The notes: a model not told the origin generated them from the sequence alone. A DNA stretch of 64,000 bases from Arthrobacter sp. SLBN-112 (GCF_030944625.1 NZ_JAUSXY010000001.1:1922001-1986000); one strand, 5' to 3'; positions 16,104-26,896 are shown, numbered from the stretch's first letter. Translations and numbers: made by a program.

Positions 16104-17900
16104 GTGACTTTGCCGAACGATTCTGCCCCGGACGCCGCCCCAACAGATGACGCCGCACCTACCCACAGCGTGCCTGGCGACGCCGTTCCTGGCGACGCCG
16201 CGGTGGAGTTGAGCGCGCTTGCTGCGGCCCGGATCGCGGTGGATGTCCTGCTCGACGGCGGTGTGCGGCACGTGGTGGTCTCGCCCGGTTCACGGTCGGC
16301 CCCCATGGCCTACGCCCTGGCTGAGGCGTCGGCCGCCGGCCGGGTGGACCTGCTGGTCCGGATCGACGAACGGTCCGCCGGTTTCACGGCGCTGGGCCTT
16401 GCCCTCTCCACCGGCACGCCCGCAGCCGTCCTCACTACGTCCGGGACCGCCGTCGGGAACCTGATGCCCGCGGTGATGGAGGCGAACCATGCCGCCGTGC
16501 CGCTTATCGTCCTGTCGGCTGACCGGCCCGAGGAACTGCGCGGGACCGGCGCCAACCAAACCACCGTCCAGCCGGACCTGTTCGGTGAGCAGGTCCGGTT
16601 CGCCGCCGACATTCCCGCCGGGACAAGCCCCCAGCGCGCTGTGGAAACCGGGCTGTCAGCGGCCACCGGGGCGTTCCCGGACCTCCCGCCGGGGCCGGTC
16701 CAGCTCAACCTCGCGTTCCGTGACCCGCTGGTTCCGTCGCCTCGTGACGGGTTGCCGGAGGCGGTGGAGCGGCCGCGCTACCGGGTGGGCTTCGAGCCGC
16801 TGGTCATGAACCTGCCGCCGGCCCCGGAGGACCTGCCCGAGCGGCGGACGGTGGTCCTCGCCGGGCACGACGCCGGGCCGGTCGCCGAGGCGTTCGCCCG
16901 CGCCCACAACCTCCCGCTGCTGGCCGAGCCCTCCTCCAACGCCCGGTTCGGACCCAACGCGGTAGGCCCCTACCGTCTGCTGCTGGAGCACTTCGGGCCC
17001 GGCTCGACCCAGCCCATCGAGCGGGTGGTGCTGTTCGGCCGGCCCACGCTGTCCCGCCCCGTGGCCGCCCTCCTCGCCCGCACGGACGTTGAATCAGCCC
17101 TGTACCAGCCGGTCCCGGTCGCGTGGTACGAACCCGGACGCCGCACCGAACTGCCGCTGGAAAACCTCGCGGACCTGGCCGGATTCGCGGGCCGCGGGAC
17201 CTCTGCGTGGCTGGATGCCTGGCTGCTCGCCGGCTCGGCCGCCCAGCACGCGCTCGACCAGGTGGTCTCCGACGAGGCCGCCGCCACCGGCCCGTCCGTC
17301 GCGTCCCTGGTCTGGAGGAATGCGCGCGGCCAACTGCTGCTCGGGTCCTCCAACGGCATCCGGGATGTTGACCTCGCCGGTTTGCCCGCCCCGGAACCCG
17401 CCGCTACCGTCTACGCCAACCGGGGGCTGGCCGGGATCGACGGCACCATTTCCACGGCCACCGGCATCGCGCTGGGCGGCCTGCAGGAAACCACGGTGCT
17501 GCTGGGCGACGTGACGTTCCTGCATGACGCCGGCGGCCTCCTCCTCGGCGCGGGGGAAGAGCAGCCGGACCTGCGGATCGTGGTCCTGAACGACTCCGGG
17601 GGCGCCATCTTCAGCCTGCTGGAGCACGGGGGTGTGGAGGCAGCCGGCCGCTATGGGGACGCCGTCGAACGCCTCTTTGGCACCCCGCACTCGGTGGACA
17701 TCGCGGCACTCGCCGGGGCATACGGCGTCGGACACTCGCTGGTAAGTACGACGGCGGGACTCGCCGAAGCGCTCGCCCAGCCTGTGCAGGGACGCAGCAT
17801 CGTGGAAGTCCGCACGGACCGCCGGCAGCTCAGGCAGCTTCATGCCCGCATCAAGGATGCCGTTTCCGCCGCCGTCGCAGGGGTTCTGGCGGGACAGTAG
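16104..17900 (+). CDS. menD: SEPHCHC synthase (menaquinone pathway)
   Basis: A thiamine-diphosphate enzyme joining 2-oxoglutarate and isochorismate. About 598 residues with the three-domain ThDP layout. The N-terminal Pyr domain has VVSPGSRSAPMAYALAEA and RIDERSAGFTALG, with the catalytic Glu. The C-terminal PP domain has LLGDVTFLHDAGGLLLG and VVLNDSGGAIFSLLEHG, for Mg-diphosphate binding. GTG 16104 was selected; the first 30 residues are a low-complexity Asp/Ala/Pro tail typical of actinobacterial MenD. It is separated from menC by phoX and converges on the amino-acid transporter operon. Confidence 0.95.
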   Translation: MTLPNDSAPDAAPTDDAAPTHSVPGDAVPGDAAVELSALAAARIAVDVLLDGGVRHVVVSPGSRSAPMAYALAEASAAGRVDLLVRIDERSAGFTALGLALSTGTPAAVLTTSGTAVGNLMPAVMEANHAAVPLIVLSADRPEELRGTGANQTTVQPDLFGEQVRFAADIPAGTSPQRAVETGLSAATGAFPDLPPGPVQLNLAFRDPLVPSPRDGLPEAVERPRYRVGFEPLVMNLPPAPEDLPERRTVVLAGHDAGPVAEAFARAHNLPLLAEPSSNARFGPNAVGPYRLLLEHFGPGSTQPIERVVLFGRPTLSRPVAALLARTDVESALYQPVPVAWYEPGRRTELPLENLADLAGFAGRGTSAWLDAWLLAGSAAQHALDQVVSDEAAATGPSVASLVWRNARGQLLLGSSNGIRDVDLAGLPAPEPAATVYANRGLAGIDGTISTATGIALGGLQETTVLLGDVTFLHDAGGLLLGAGEEQPDLRIVVLNDSGGAIFSLLEHGGVEAAGRYGDAVERLFGTPHSVDIAALAGAYGVGHSLVSTTAGLAEALAQPVQGRSIVEVRTDRRQLRQLHARIKDAVSAAVAGVLAGQ

Positions 17901-17935
17901 GCGCCGCCCGTCACGTTTAGGTGGGCCCTCGACGC

Positions 17936-18002
17936 CCACATTCCCGCGTTAACCGCAAATTCCCTGGCGCTGCCGAAATATCGGCTGCGCCAGGGAATGT
18001 GG
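17936..18002. terminator. Shared hairpin between menD and the amino-acid ABC operon (repeat family R4)
   Basis: A stem of ATTCCCTGGCGC (17959-17970) with 17987-17998 continues after one T-T mismatch into GCCGA/TCGGC around an AATA loop. An outer inverted pair, CCACATTCCC and GGGAATGTGG, ends at 18002. It lies between two convergent genes, so it can terminate both. A related palindrome is at 45834. Confidence 0.6.
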
Positions 18003-18022
18003 ATCGCGAAAATCGAAAGGCG

Positions 18023-18795
<773 letters not shown>

Positions 18796-18799
<4 letters not shown>

Positions 18800-19755
18800 C
18801 GTGCACTCTCCTCGGGGAAGTCCGTCTTCATCGACCGCTGGGCGTCAGCACCGGCGCCGGCAGCCTTGGCGGCGGCCGGATTCACGGCTGCGGGAGCGAG
18901 GTTGTCCACGCCCTTGCCGTAATAGGCCTCGAGGTAGTGCTGGCCCACCATGAGGATGCTAGTGACGAGCAGGTACCAGAACGCGGCAACGATCAGCAGC
19001 GGAATCGGCAGGTAGATGCGGTTTGCCAGGGCATTGGTGGCGAAGGTCAGGTCCAGCGTGAACGGGACCGCCAGGACCAGCGAGGTGGTCTTCAGCATGC
19101 CGATGGTTTCGTTGCCGGTAGGCGGAACGATGATCCGCATGGCCTGCGGCAGGATGATCCGCCACATGATCTTGCCCTTGGACATGCCGAGCGCCTCGGC
19201 AGCTTCCTGCTGGCCCCGGTCCACGGATTTGAGGCCGGCCCGGAAGATCTCCGCCAGGTATGCCGATTCGTTCAGGCCGAGGCCGAGGATCGCGGGGATC
19301 AGGCCTTTGCTGGGGTCGGACAGCGCATAGCTGAAGAGCTCGGGCCCAAACGGAATACCCAGCGTGAAGGCCGGGTAGAGAACCGTTACGAGGCCCCAGA
19401 ACACCAACTGCGTGTAGACCGGAGTTCCGCGGAAGAACCACACCCACACCCAGCTGGACCAGCGGAAGACCGGGTTGTCGGACTGCCGCATCACTGCCAG
19501 CAGGATGGCCAGGACGATTGCCAGGACCATCGACGCCACCGTCAGCAGGAGCGTCCATCCCACGCCCTGGACAACTTTGACGTCCAGGATGTAGGTGCCC
19601 ACAACGTCCCAGCGGAAGTTGGAGTTGGTGAACAGGCTCTGAACGAGCCCGGCCACCAGGAGGAGGATGATGGCGGCGCTGATCCACCGGCCGGGGTGGC
19701 GCACCGGCACGGACTTATTCAGTACCGGTGCGTCCCCTTGTTGATGGTGTTCCAT
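18796..19755 (-). CDS. Polar amino-acid ABC transporter, permease
   Basis: About 319 residues. The conserved HisM/GlnP permease domain includes [15 protein letters not shown], the coupling motif [20 protein letters not shown] and [16 protein letters not shown]. The C-terminal tail (after YYGKG) is Ala-rich and likely cytoplasmic. ATG 19755 was chosen, with AGG eight bases upstream. A TTG at 19794 overlapping the stop of the binding protein gene is an alternative that adds 13 residues. Middle gene of a three-gene importer operon. Confidence 0.92.
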
Positions 19756-19790
19756 GTGCACACCTGACTTGTCGTCGGTAAGGCGGAAAC

Positions 19791-20744
19791 TCAAGACTTG
19801 ACCGCCGGGTTGACCTCGGACTTGGTGATGGCGCCCTCGGAGTTGCCCCAGCCTTCCAGGATCTTCTTGTAGGAGCCGTCTGCCATCAGCTTGGTGACGG
19901 CCTTCTGGATGACGTCAGCCCAGGCGGTGTCAGCCTTGGCCACGGCGATGCCCTGCGGGGCCGAGTCGTAGACATCGCCCAGCTTCTCCAGCTGGCCGTT
20001 GGTCTGGGTCAGGGCGTAGCCGATGATGGGGGAGTCGGCGGCCATGGCGTCGATGCTGCCGTTGACCAGGCGCGTGGTGACGTCCGTCTGGTTCTTCAGG
20101 GTGACGATGTCAATGGGCTTCTTGCCGTCGGCGGCGCACTTCTTGTTGCGGTCGGCAAGGTCAGGGTCTTCCTGCACGGTGCCGGTCTGCACGCCGATGG
20201 ACTTGCCGCAGACGTCGTCCAGGGAGAACTTCTTGGGGTTGCCCTTCTGCACGGCCCAGGCGGTGCCGGCGTTGAAGTAGCTGACCATGTTCACGGCACC
20301 CAGGCGCTCGGGGTTGATGGTGAACGAGGAGATGCCCAGATCATACTTCGGGCCGAGTGCCGGGAGGATGCCGGTGAACTCAGCGGTCTGGACCTGGACC
20401 TTGAGGCCCAGGGTGGCGCCGATGGCCTTGGCGATGTCCACGTCGTAGCCCACGGGAGTCTGGCCGTCCGGACCGAGGAATTCGGCGGGGGCGTAGCTGG
20501 TGTCCGAACCAACCGTGATGGTGCCCTTGGACTTGATGGCGTCCGGGACCATGGCGGCCAGGGCGTCGTCCTTCTTGACGGTGGTGGGATCAAAGCTGGC
20601 GGCGGCGCTGCCCGACGAGGTAGCCGCGCTGGAAGGACCCGTTTCCGAGGCGTTGGTGCATGCTGAGAGGGCCAGGGCGCTGATGGCGACCATAGTGGCG
20701 GCGGTCAGCTTGGAAGTGCCCAGGAGGGTACGGGGAGTCTGCAT
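19791..20744 (-). CDS. Polar amino-acid ABC transporter, substrate-binding lipoprotein
   Basis: A 317-residue periplasmic-type binding protein (SBP family 3) anchored as a lipoprotein. The signal peptide ends in the lipobox LSACT (Cys about residue 29). The mature domain has the type 3 pattern DTSYAPAEF, GYDVDIAKAIGATLGL and a second-lobe hinge region. An Ala/Ser-rich linker of about 25 residues separates the lipid anchor from the domain. First gene of its operon; AAAAGG precedes the ATG. The 176-bp gap upstream holds no visible terminator for menF. Confidence 0.93.
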   Translation of the reverse strand: MQTPRTLLGTSKLTAATMVAISALALSACTNASETGPSSAATSSGSAAASFDPTTVKKDDALAAMVPDAIKSKGTITVGSDTSYAPAEFLGPDGQTPVGYDVDIAKAIGATLGLKVQVQTAEFTGILPALGPKYDLGISSFTINPERLGAVNMVSYFNAGTAWAVQKGNPKKFSLDDVCGKSIGVQTGTVQEDPDLADRNKKCAADGKKPIDIVTLKNQTDVTTRLVNGSIDAMAADSPIIGYALTQTNGQLEKLGDVYDSAPQGIAVAKADTAWADVIQKAVTKLMADGSYKKILEGWGNSEGAITKSEVNPAVKS

Positions 20745-20920
20745 TTCTTACCTTTTGTTGCAGGGGCTATGAGGTACTAACGCGGCTTATAGTGTAACGC
20801 TCAACAAGAGAGGTACGTCACACGCAACTAAGTTTCACTATTGGATAACTGTAGCGGGGGCAAAATCAAGCCTTTCAGCGCAGGACTTGTCTGTCATCCC
20901 AGACTCAGTGCCGCCAGGCG

Positions 20921-22321
20921 TCAGCTGTTGATGCCCAGGGACTCCAGCATCGGCCGAAATTTGGCCCACGTTTCGGCCAATTCGGCCGCCGGAAGCGAGC
21001 CATCGACTATTCCGCAACCGGCATAGAGCCGGACGGTGTCGGCAGATTCGATGACGGCGCCGCGCAACGCGATGCCCCATTCGCCGTTGCCCGCGGCGTC
21101 CAGCCAGCCCACCGGCCCTGCATACGGTCCACGGTCCAGGTGTTCCAGCGTGCGGATCAATTCGCCCGCCACAAGAGTGGGCGTCCCGCAGACGGCCGCG
21201 GTGGGGTGCAGCGCGTTGATCAGCGCCAGGCACGTGGGCACGTGCCCTTCCACCTCGGTGAGTTCGGCCTTGACGTCGGAGGCCAGGTGCCAGACGTTGG
21301 GCAGTTCCAGGATGAACGGCTCATCATGGGCATTCATTGCCTCGGAGAAGGGTGCCAGCTGCTTGGTCAGCGATTGGATGGCGATCTCATGCTCATGCCG
21401 CTGTTTCTCCGAGCCTGCCAGCACCCGTGTTGCGTAGTCCATCGGCGCACCGTCCTCGCCGTGGGCGTCCCGGCGGTCAAGGGTGCCGGCCAGCACGCGC
21501 GCCTGGGCGGTGCGTCCTTCCACCTGGATCAGCATCTCCGGCGTGGCGCCAACCAGGCCATCCACCCCGTAGGTCCAGCACTCGCGGTACCTGGCCGCGA
21601 GCTCGCGCAGCACCTCCGCCGCATGTACGCCGGAGGGAATAGTTGCCACCACGTCCCGTGCCAGCACCAGCTTCTCCAGCGCTCCGGTGCGGATTTCGGC
21701 GACGCCGGCGGCAACGGCATCCATCCAGGCTTCCTCGCTGAGGGAGCCGGTGTGCAGTGTTGCGCCCGCGGCCAGGGGGAGTGGACGCACGACGGCGCCG
21801 CCGGCCGGACCTTGCGTCCCGTCCGAGGTGCCGTCCCCGGCCAGGCCCGCTGCCGCGGTCGTACCTTCACCGGCGGGGGAACCTGCGGAACTGCTGCTGA
21901 GCCAGCGCTCCAGTGCGGCGGCGGCCGTCTCTTCGGTGAGGGGGGCGTCGTCGAACGTTAACTGGGTGAGCCACGCCTGGTTGTCCCGGACGCCCACCAC
22001 GATCTCCGGCACGATCAGGCGCGACTCGTACCGGGAGGTCTTGGAGAAAGCGAAGGAACCGAAAGCGACCGGGCCGGTGCCGGGCAGCTCCACCGCATCC
22101 GCAACGTCCGCCTCCAGGACCAGGTGCCGCCACCAGATATCCGCTTCCAGGAACCGTTCCGGCCCGGTGGAGGTGAACCGCGCGATCTCCCCGAAGCCCG
22201 CCAGCCCGGCCTCGCGGCGCGTCCAGCAGAGGATGTCGTCCCGGACCAGAAACGAAGGCAGCCCCCCGGGGAAAGTTTTGCCATCCAGGGGGACTGTCAA
22301 GGTGCGGAACGTGCTCGTCAT
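20921..22321 (-). CDS. menF: Isochorismate synthase
   Basis: A chorismate-utilising enzyme that makes isochorismate, the first menaquinone-specific step. 466 residues. The C-terminal catalytic domain has KLVLARDVVATIP, ATPEMLIQVEG, the conserved LAGTLDRRD, HLASDVKAEL and the signature HPTAAVCGTPT with GYAG-like PYAGPVGW. The N-terminal part contains a Gly/Thr-rich, probably disordered insert around residues 150-185 (AGSPAGEGTTAAAGLAGDG). Divergent from menG across 111 bp, so the two may share a control region. Confidence 0.93.
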   Translation of the reverse strand: MTSTFRTLTVPLDGKTFPGGLPSFLVRDDILCWTRREAGLAGFGEIARFTSTGPERFLEADIWWRHLVLEADVADAVELPGTGPVAFGSFAFSKTSRYESRLIVPEIVVGVRDNQAWLTQLTFDDAPLTEETAAAALERWLSSSSAGSPAGEGTTAAAGLAGDGTSDGTQGPAGGAVVRPLPLAAGATLHTGSLSEEAWMDAVAAGVAEIRTGALEKLVLARDVVATIPSGVHAAEVLRELAARYRECWTYGVDGLVGATPEMLIQVEGRTAQARVLAGTLDRRDAHGEDGAPMDYATRVLAGSEKQRHEHEIAIQSLTKQLAPFSEAMNAHDEPFILELPNVWHLASDVKAELTEVEGHVPTCLALINALHPTAAVCGTPTLVAGELIRTLEHLDRGPYAGPVGWLDAAGNGEWGIALRGAVIESADTVRLYAGCGIVDGSLPAAELAETWAKFRPMLESLGINS

Positions 22322-22432
22322 GATGAGACAACACTACTCCCGCGTAGGCGGGGGCTTTCTCCGGGTGCAGGGAGGGCAAAAAAGGAGATGGAGCCGCTGG
22401 TCCGGACCCGCGCGAACATTTGAGACAATGTC

Positions 22433-23203
22433 ATGGTGAACCGAGCATCCTTGGATAAGCGTCCGGACGAAGTAGCCACGATGTTTGACGACGTCGCACC
22501 GAAATACGACGTCGTCAACGATGTCCTCTCCATGGGACAGACCCGCCGCTGGCGGAAGATCGTGGTGGACGCGATGGAAGTCTCCAAGGGCCAGCGCGTC
22601 CTTGATCTCGCGGCCGGCACTGGTACCTCCAGCGAGCCATATGCCGACGCCGGCATAGACGTGGTGGCCTGCGACTTCTCCCTGGGAATGCTCAAGGTGG
22701 GCAAGCGCCGCCGCCCGGACATCAACTTCATCGCCGGTGACGCCACCAACCTGCCCTTCGCGGACAACACCTTTGATGCCACCACCATCTCCTTTGGGCT
22801 GCGCAACGTGAACGAGCCCAAGAAGGCGCTGGCCGAGATGCTGCGCGTCACCAAGCCCGGCGGCCGCCTGGTCATCGCCGAGTTCTCGCAGCCCGTGGTC
22901 CCGCTCTGGCGCACCATGTACACCGAATACCTGATGCGCGCCCTGCCGGCCATCGCCGTCAAGGTCGCCTCCAACCCGGACGCTTACGTCTACCTGGCCG
23001 AATCCATCCGCGCGTGGCCGGACCAGGACCACCTGGCGGCCTGGCTGCAGGAGAGCGGCTGGGAGAAGGTCACGTACCGCAACCTCACCGGCGGCATCGT
23101 GGCGGTGCACCGGGCGTTCAAGCCCGCCTCCGAGGGTGCGGCGGCTGCCATCGCTGCGCACAAGGGCCCGGTGGCCAAGCTGCGCCGCAACATCGTCCGC
23201 TGA
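22433..23203 (+). CDS. menG: Demethylmenaquinone methyltransferase
   Basis: SAM-dependent C-methyltransferase that adds the last methyl group to demethylmenaquinone (UbiE/MenG family), 256 residues. Family signatures are [18 protein letters not shown] and, near the C-terminus, [16 protein letters not shown]. The SAM motif I is [19 protein letters not shown]. As the organism appears to have only menaquinone genes here, MenG rather than UbiE is the better name. Three bases separate it from the reductase gene, which starts an operon-like run of three genes. Confidence 0.95.
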   Translation: MVNRASLDKRPDEVATMFDDVAPKYDVVNDVLSMGQTRRWRKIVVDAMEVSKGQRVLDLAAGTGTSSEPYADAGIDVVACDFSLGMLKVGKRRRPDINFIAGDATNLPFADNTFDATTISFGLRNVNEPKKALAEMLRVTKPGGRLVIAEFSQPVVPLWRTMYTEYLMRALPAIAVKVASNPDAYVYLAESIRAWPDQDHLAAWLQESGWEKVTYRNLTGGIVAVHRAFKPASEGAAAAIAAHKGPVAKLRRNIVR

Positions 23204-23206
23204 CCT

Positions 23207-24538
23207 GTGAAGGTACTGATTGTCGGCGCGGGTCCGGCCGGATCCACTGCCGCGTACTACCTCGCCAGGGCGGGAGTTGAGGTTACGGTCCTCGAAAAGA
23301 CCAGCTTCCCGCGCGAGAAGGTCTGCGGGGACGGACTCACGCCCCGTGCCGTGCGGGAGATCCAGAAGCTGGGCCTCCCGCACCCCGAGAACGATGGCTG
23401 GCGGCGGAACAAGGGCCTGCGCCTGATCGCCGGCGGCCGCACCATCGAGCTGCCCTGGCCCGAGGTGTCCGACTTCCCGCAGTACGGCCTGATCCGCACC
23501 CGGCTGGGCTTTGACGAGGAACTGGCCCGGCATGCTGAGGCTGCGGGCGCCACGATCCTCGAGCGGCACGGCGTCACCGAGGCCTTCCGGGACGACGCCG
23601 GCCGCGTCACGGGGGTCCGCGCAGCGCTCCTTGACGGGAACGGACGCAAGACGGGGGAGACGCGTGACTTCAGTGCCGACGTCGTCCTCGCTGCCGACGG
23701 CAACTCCACCCGCACCGCCGTGTCGCTGGGGATCCAAAAGCGCGACGACCGCCCGCTCGGCGTTGCCGTCCGCACCTACTTCACGTCGCCGCGCACCGAC
23801 GACGACTGGATGGAAGGCTGGCTGGAGCTCCCCGGCCGCGACGGAAAGCTGCTGCCCGGCTACGGCTGGGTGTTCGGCGTTGGCGACGGCACCTCCAACG
23901 TGGGCCTGGGCATCCTGAACTCGTCCAAGGAATTCGGCAAGCTGGACTACAAGCAGGTCCTGCGCGAATGGACCGCCGGCATGCCTGCCGAATGGGGCTT
24001 CACCCCGGAGAACCAGGTGGGCGAGATCCGCGGCGCCGCGCTTCCCATGGGCTTCAACCGCACGCCCCACTACTCTCCGGGCCTGCTCCTGCTGGGCGAT
24101 GCCGGCGGCATGGTGTCCCCGTTCAACGGCGAGGGCATCTCCTACGCGATGGAGTCGGCGCGGTTTGCCGCCGAGTTCATCATCGACGTAGCTTCCCGTT
24201 CGGCTGCTTTGGGCGGAACGTACGACGCCGATGCGCACCTTTCGCGGTATGCGGACTACGTGCGGGGCCAGTGGGGTTCGCACTTCACCCTGGGCCGGGC
24301 CTTCGCCGCGCTGATCGGCAAGCCCGCCGTCATGAAGCTCGCGCTGCGGACCGGCATGCCCATCCCGGTCCTGATGCGGTTCGTGGTCCGGCTCCTGGCC
24401 AACCTTACGGACCCCTCAGCGAAGGGCCTCGAGGACCGGGTGATCCGCGTCCTGGAATCGCTGGTTCCTGCCACATCCAATGCCCCGTCAGCTCCGAACC
24501 AGCGGTATCCGCAACAAAAAGTTAGGGTTAACCCGTGA
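23207..24538 (+). CDS. menJ: FAD-dependent geranylgeranyl/menaquinone reductase family protein
   Basis: 443-residue flavoprotein oxidoreductase. It has an N-terminal dinucleotide fold (VLIVGAGPAGSTAAYYLARA), the family motif CGDGLTPRAV near residue 39 and the second FAD motif LLGDAGGMVSPFNGEGISYA near residue 300. In mycobacteria the homologue MenJ saturates one isoprene unit of menaquinone, and the position between menG and a polyprenyl diphosphate synthase strongly suggests the same here. GTG 23207 follows the menG stop by three bases. Its stop overlaps the next GTG by four bases. Confidence 0.88.
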   Translation: MKVLIVGAGPAGSTAAYYLARAGVEVTVLEKTSFPREKVCGDGLTPRAVREIQKLGLPHPENDGWRRNKGLRLIAGGRTIELPWPEVSDFPQYGLIRTRLGFDEELARHAEAAGATILERHGVTEAFRDDAGRVTGVRAALLDGNGRKTGETRDFSADVVLAADGNSTRTAVSLGIQKRDDRPLGVAVRTYFTSPRTDDDWMEGWLELPGRDGKLLPGYGWVFGVGDGTSNVGLGILNSSKEFGKLDYKQVLREWTAGMPAEWGFTPENQVGEIRGAALPMGFNRTPHYSPGLLLLGDAGGMVSPFNGEGISYAMESARFAAEFIIDVASRSAALGGTYDADAHLSRYADYVRGQWGSHFTLGRAFAALIGKPAVMKLALRTGMPIPVLMRFVVRLLANLTDPSAKGLEDRVIRVLESLVPATSNAPSAPNQRYPQQKVRVNP

Positions 24539-25635
24539 CCAAATCCGCAGACCACAGCTGGACGCACGCCGGGCACGGCCTGCCGGACTCCGAACCCAGC
24601 CTCAATACCACCGCAATTGCCACGGGACTGCAGCTTCCGGCGGGTTTTGCAGCCATCGCGGGGGACGCCGAACTGGGCCCGGCCATCACCAACAACCTGG
24701 CCAAGGTGGAGAAGAAGCTTCGCGAGGCAATCGCCAACTCGGACCCGCTGGCAGATGCCACGTCCCGCCACCTGGTGGAAGCCGGCGGCAAGCGCATCCG
24801 GCCGCTGCTGACCCTGCTCTGCGCCCACCTCGGTGACGCATCGCTGCCCGCCGTGGTGCAGGCCGCCGTCGTGGTTGAACTGACGCACCTGGCCACCCTT
24901 TACCACGACGACGTCATGGACTCCGCTCCGTTCCGCCGCGGTGCCCCCACGGCCCACGAGGTATGGGGCAACTCGGTGGCTGTCCTCACCGGCGACCTGA
25001 TCTTCGCCCGGGCATCCATCCTGGTGTCCGAACTCGGCGGGCGGGCGCTGGGCATCCAGGCACGCACGTTTGAGCGCCTGTGCCTCGGCCAGCTGCACGA
25101 GACCGTGGGTCCGCGTCCGGATGAGGACCCGGTGGAGCACTACCTTTCGGTGATCGCGGACAAGACCGGTTCCCTGGTGGCGGCTTCAGGCCAGTTCGGT
25201 GCCATCTTCTCCGGCGCCGACGAGGCTTTTGAGGACATCCTGGTGGAGTACGGCGAGAAGGTGGGAGTTGCCTTCCAACTGGCCGACGACGTCATCGACG
25301 TCACCGGCGTCAAGGTCAAGTCCGGCAAGTCGCCCGGAACGGACCTCCGTGAAGGGGTTCCCACCCTGCCTGTGCTGCTCCTGCGCAAGGCTGCCGCTGA
25401 TGGCGACCAGTCCGCCGTCGACCTCTTGACCCTGATTGACGGTGACCTGACCTCGGATGAAGCCCTTGCCGCCGCCGTCGCCGGGCTGCGCGAGCACCCT
25501 GTCACGGCCGAGTCCTGGGTGGTGGCACGCCGCTGGGCCGACGAAGCCATCGCCGCCCTGGCCCCGTTGCCCGAGGGCGTGGTCAAGGAATCGCTGTCCA
25601 ACTTCGCGCTGGCTGTGGTGGACCGCGCCAGCTGA
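24535..25635 (+). CDS. Trans-polyprenyl diphosphate synthase for the menaquinone side chain
   Basis: 366-residue all-helical prenyltransferase that elongates farnesyl diphosphate with isopentenyl diphosphate. The first Asp-rich motif is YHDDVMDSAPFRRG (DDxxD about residue 125), the second is QLADDVIDVTG (about 248), and the substrate loop is GGKRIRPLLTLL. Family members make C30-C45 chains, and the chain length cannot be read directly. An N-terminal extension of about 50 residues precedes the core. GTG 24535 overlaps the menJ stop. Last gene of the men operon, followed by a terminator. Confidence 0.92.
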   Translation: MTKSADHSWTHAGHGLPDSEPSLNTTAIATGLQLPAGFAAIAGDAELGPAITNNLAKVEKKLREAIANSDPLADATSRHLVEAGGKRIRPLLTLLCAHLGDASLPAVVQAAVVVELTHLATLYHDDVMDSAPFRRGAPTAHEVWGNSVAVLTGDLIFARASILVSELGGRALGIQARTFERLCLGQLHETVGPRPDEDPVEHYLSVIADKTGSLVAASGQFGAIFSGADEAFEDILVEYGEKVGVAFQLADDVIDVTGVKVKSGKSPGTDLREGVPTLPVLLLRKAAADGDQSAVDLLTLIDGDLTSDEALAAAVAGLREHPVTAESWVVARRWADEAIAALAPLPEGVVKESLSNFALAVVDRAS

Positions 25636-25646
25636 TCCTTTGTGGG

Positions 25647-25684
25647 AGCCCGGTGCCTCTGGTTAATCCAGTGGGTGCCGGGCT
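25647..25684 (+). terminator. Intrinsic terminator of the menG-prenyl synthase operon
   Basis: AGCCCGG (25647-25653) pairs with CCGGGCT (25678-25684), with further partial pairing inside, followed by TCTTCTTT. It starts 11 bases after the stop codon. Confidence 0.65.
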
Positions 25685-25710
25685 TCTTCTTTGGGGTGTG
25701 GCGTTAACGG

Positions 25711-25758
25711 GATAGCCCCGGTCCTCAACAACCGAAGCTGCTGTGAACCGGGGCTATC
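25711..25758. terminator. Perfect 12-bp inverted repeat
   Basis: GATAGCCCCGGT (25711-25722) and its exact complement at 25747-25758 enclose a 24-nt loop, followed by TCTCC. It may be a second terminator or a palindromic element. It is not part of repeat families seen elsewhere in the window. Confidence 0.5.
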
Positions 25759-25910
25759 TCTCCGTTCGCATCAGACCCGCCGGAGGCGTTTAGCGGATCC
25801 GTGAATAGCTTATGACAGCTTTGTCACAGTGCGCAAGTCTTCTGTAACTGCGGGTGTCAAAAAGTCTTGGCGCTGAGTCTGCCCACGCCCTCGCGGGGGA
25901 CGTCCCCTGC

Positions 25911-25985
25911 CGTCGCGGGGCACATTGGGGCCCGGCAGCCGGGTTCCCGGCCCGTGGGCCGGCGTGTCCGTGTCATAGTGCCCCG
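25911..25985 (+). repeat. 75-bp repeat R3, copy left of the AbiEi-type gene
   Basis: Begins CGTCGCGGGGCAC and ends with the conserved block GGCGTGTCCGTGTCATAG then TGCCCCG (25961-25985). The outer ends CGGGGCAC and GTGCCCCG are inverted. The middle is GC-rich and can fold. A directly oriented copy of exactly equal length lies right of the gene at 26904-26978. Confidence 0.8.
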
Positions 25986-26056
25986 CAGCCGCTGTTTGTC
26001 CACATGGGCCCATCCATATCTGCCGTCCCACGGCGGGCGGGACCACCGTAGAAGCC

Positions 26057-26896
26057 ATGGATATCGAAGACGTGCTCCGGCACCGTGGAGGAGCGGCCCG
26101 GACTGAAACCCTGCGGCGTGCCGGACATTCACGGACGCGGGTGGACAAAGCAGTGGCAGCGGGGCGCATCGTCCGGCTCCGTCGGGGCGTGTACAGCCTG
26201 CCGGACGAAGCCGGTGTGCTGGGCCTGGCGCTACGGCACACTGCGCTGGTGACCTGTGTGTCCGCGGCGCCTGCCTACCAGCTCTGGACCCTGCAAAAGG
26301 CTGACGCAATGCACGTGGGCCAGGGCCACCGAAAATCCCTGCCGGGTATGGTCATGCACGGGCGGATCCGTCACCCCGTCCACCCTTGGTTGCCGGTAGC
26401 GGGCCTGGCCGATGTCCTCATCCACGCCCTGCATTGCCTCCCGGTGCTGGAGTCCCTGGTCATGGTCCAATGCGCAACGCAGCGGGGGGATGTCACCGTC
26501 GACTTCCTGCGCCGGAAGCTGCCTGGAAATCGCAATGCCCGCGCCAGGGCAGTCCTGGACTATGTAGTTCCGCGTGCCGATTCCATCCTCGAGGTGCTCG
26601 CCAACTACCACTTTCTCAACGCCGGGCTCCAGGTCCGCAGGCACGTTGAACTCCAGGGAGTGGGCGAAGTGGATTTCCTCGTCGAGGACTGCCTGGTGGT
26701 GGAGACCGACGGTGCAACGCATCTGGAGCCGCGGCAGGTCAAGAAGGACCGGACGCGCAACAACGCCACGGTTGTGGGAGGGCGCCTCTGCCTGAGGTTT
26801 GGGTATGACGACGTCGTTCATCACCCCGGGAGAATGGTGGCCCAAGTACTCGCCGTACTGGAGCAAAGCCGACGGGGAGCTTTCGGGGGCCGGTAG
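26057..26896 (+). CDS. AbiEi-type antitoxin domain with DUF559 nuclease-like C-terminus
   Basis: 279 residues. The N-terminal about 50 residues are a winged-helix start typical of AbiEi-family antitoxins and related DUF559 proteins (VLRHRGGAARTETLRRAGHS, then RIVRLRRGVYSLPD). The C-terminal 90 residues match the restriction-endonuclease-like DUF559 fold: VDFLVEDCLVVETDGATHL gives the Asp/Glu pattern, followed by LRFGYDDVV. No AbiEii toxin gene is adjacent, so a complete type IV toxin-antitoxin pair is not shown. Direct repeats R3 bracket the gene, which suggests insertion as a unit. Function unproven. Confidence 0.75.
   Translation: MDIEDVLRHRGGAARTETLRRAGHSRTRVDKAVAAGRIVRLRRGVYSLPDEAGVLGLALRHTALVTCVSAAPAYQLWTLQKADAMHVGQGHRKSLPGMVMHGRIRHPVHPWLPVAGLADVLIHALHCLPVLESLVMVQCATQRGDVTVDFLRRKLPGNRNARARAVLDYVVPRADSILEVLANYHFLNAGLQVRRHVELQGVGEVDFLVEDCLVVETDGATHLEPRQVKKDRTRNNATVVGGRLCLRFGYDDVVHHPGRMVAQVLAVLEQSRRGAFGGR

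Noticed and set aside
20921..22321. Salicylate or anthranilate synthase
   Set aside because: The context with menC, menD and menG and the HPTAAVCGTP motif fit isochorismate synthase.
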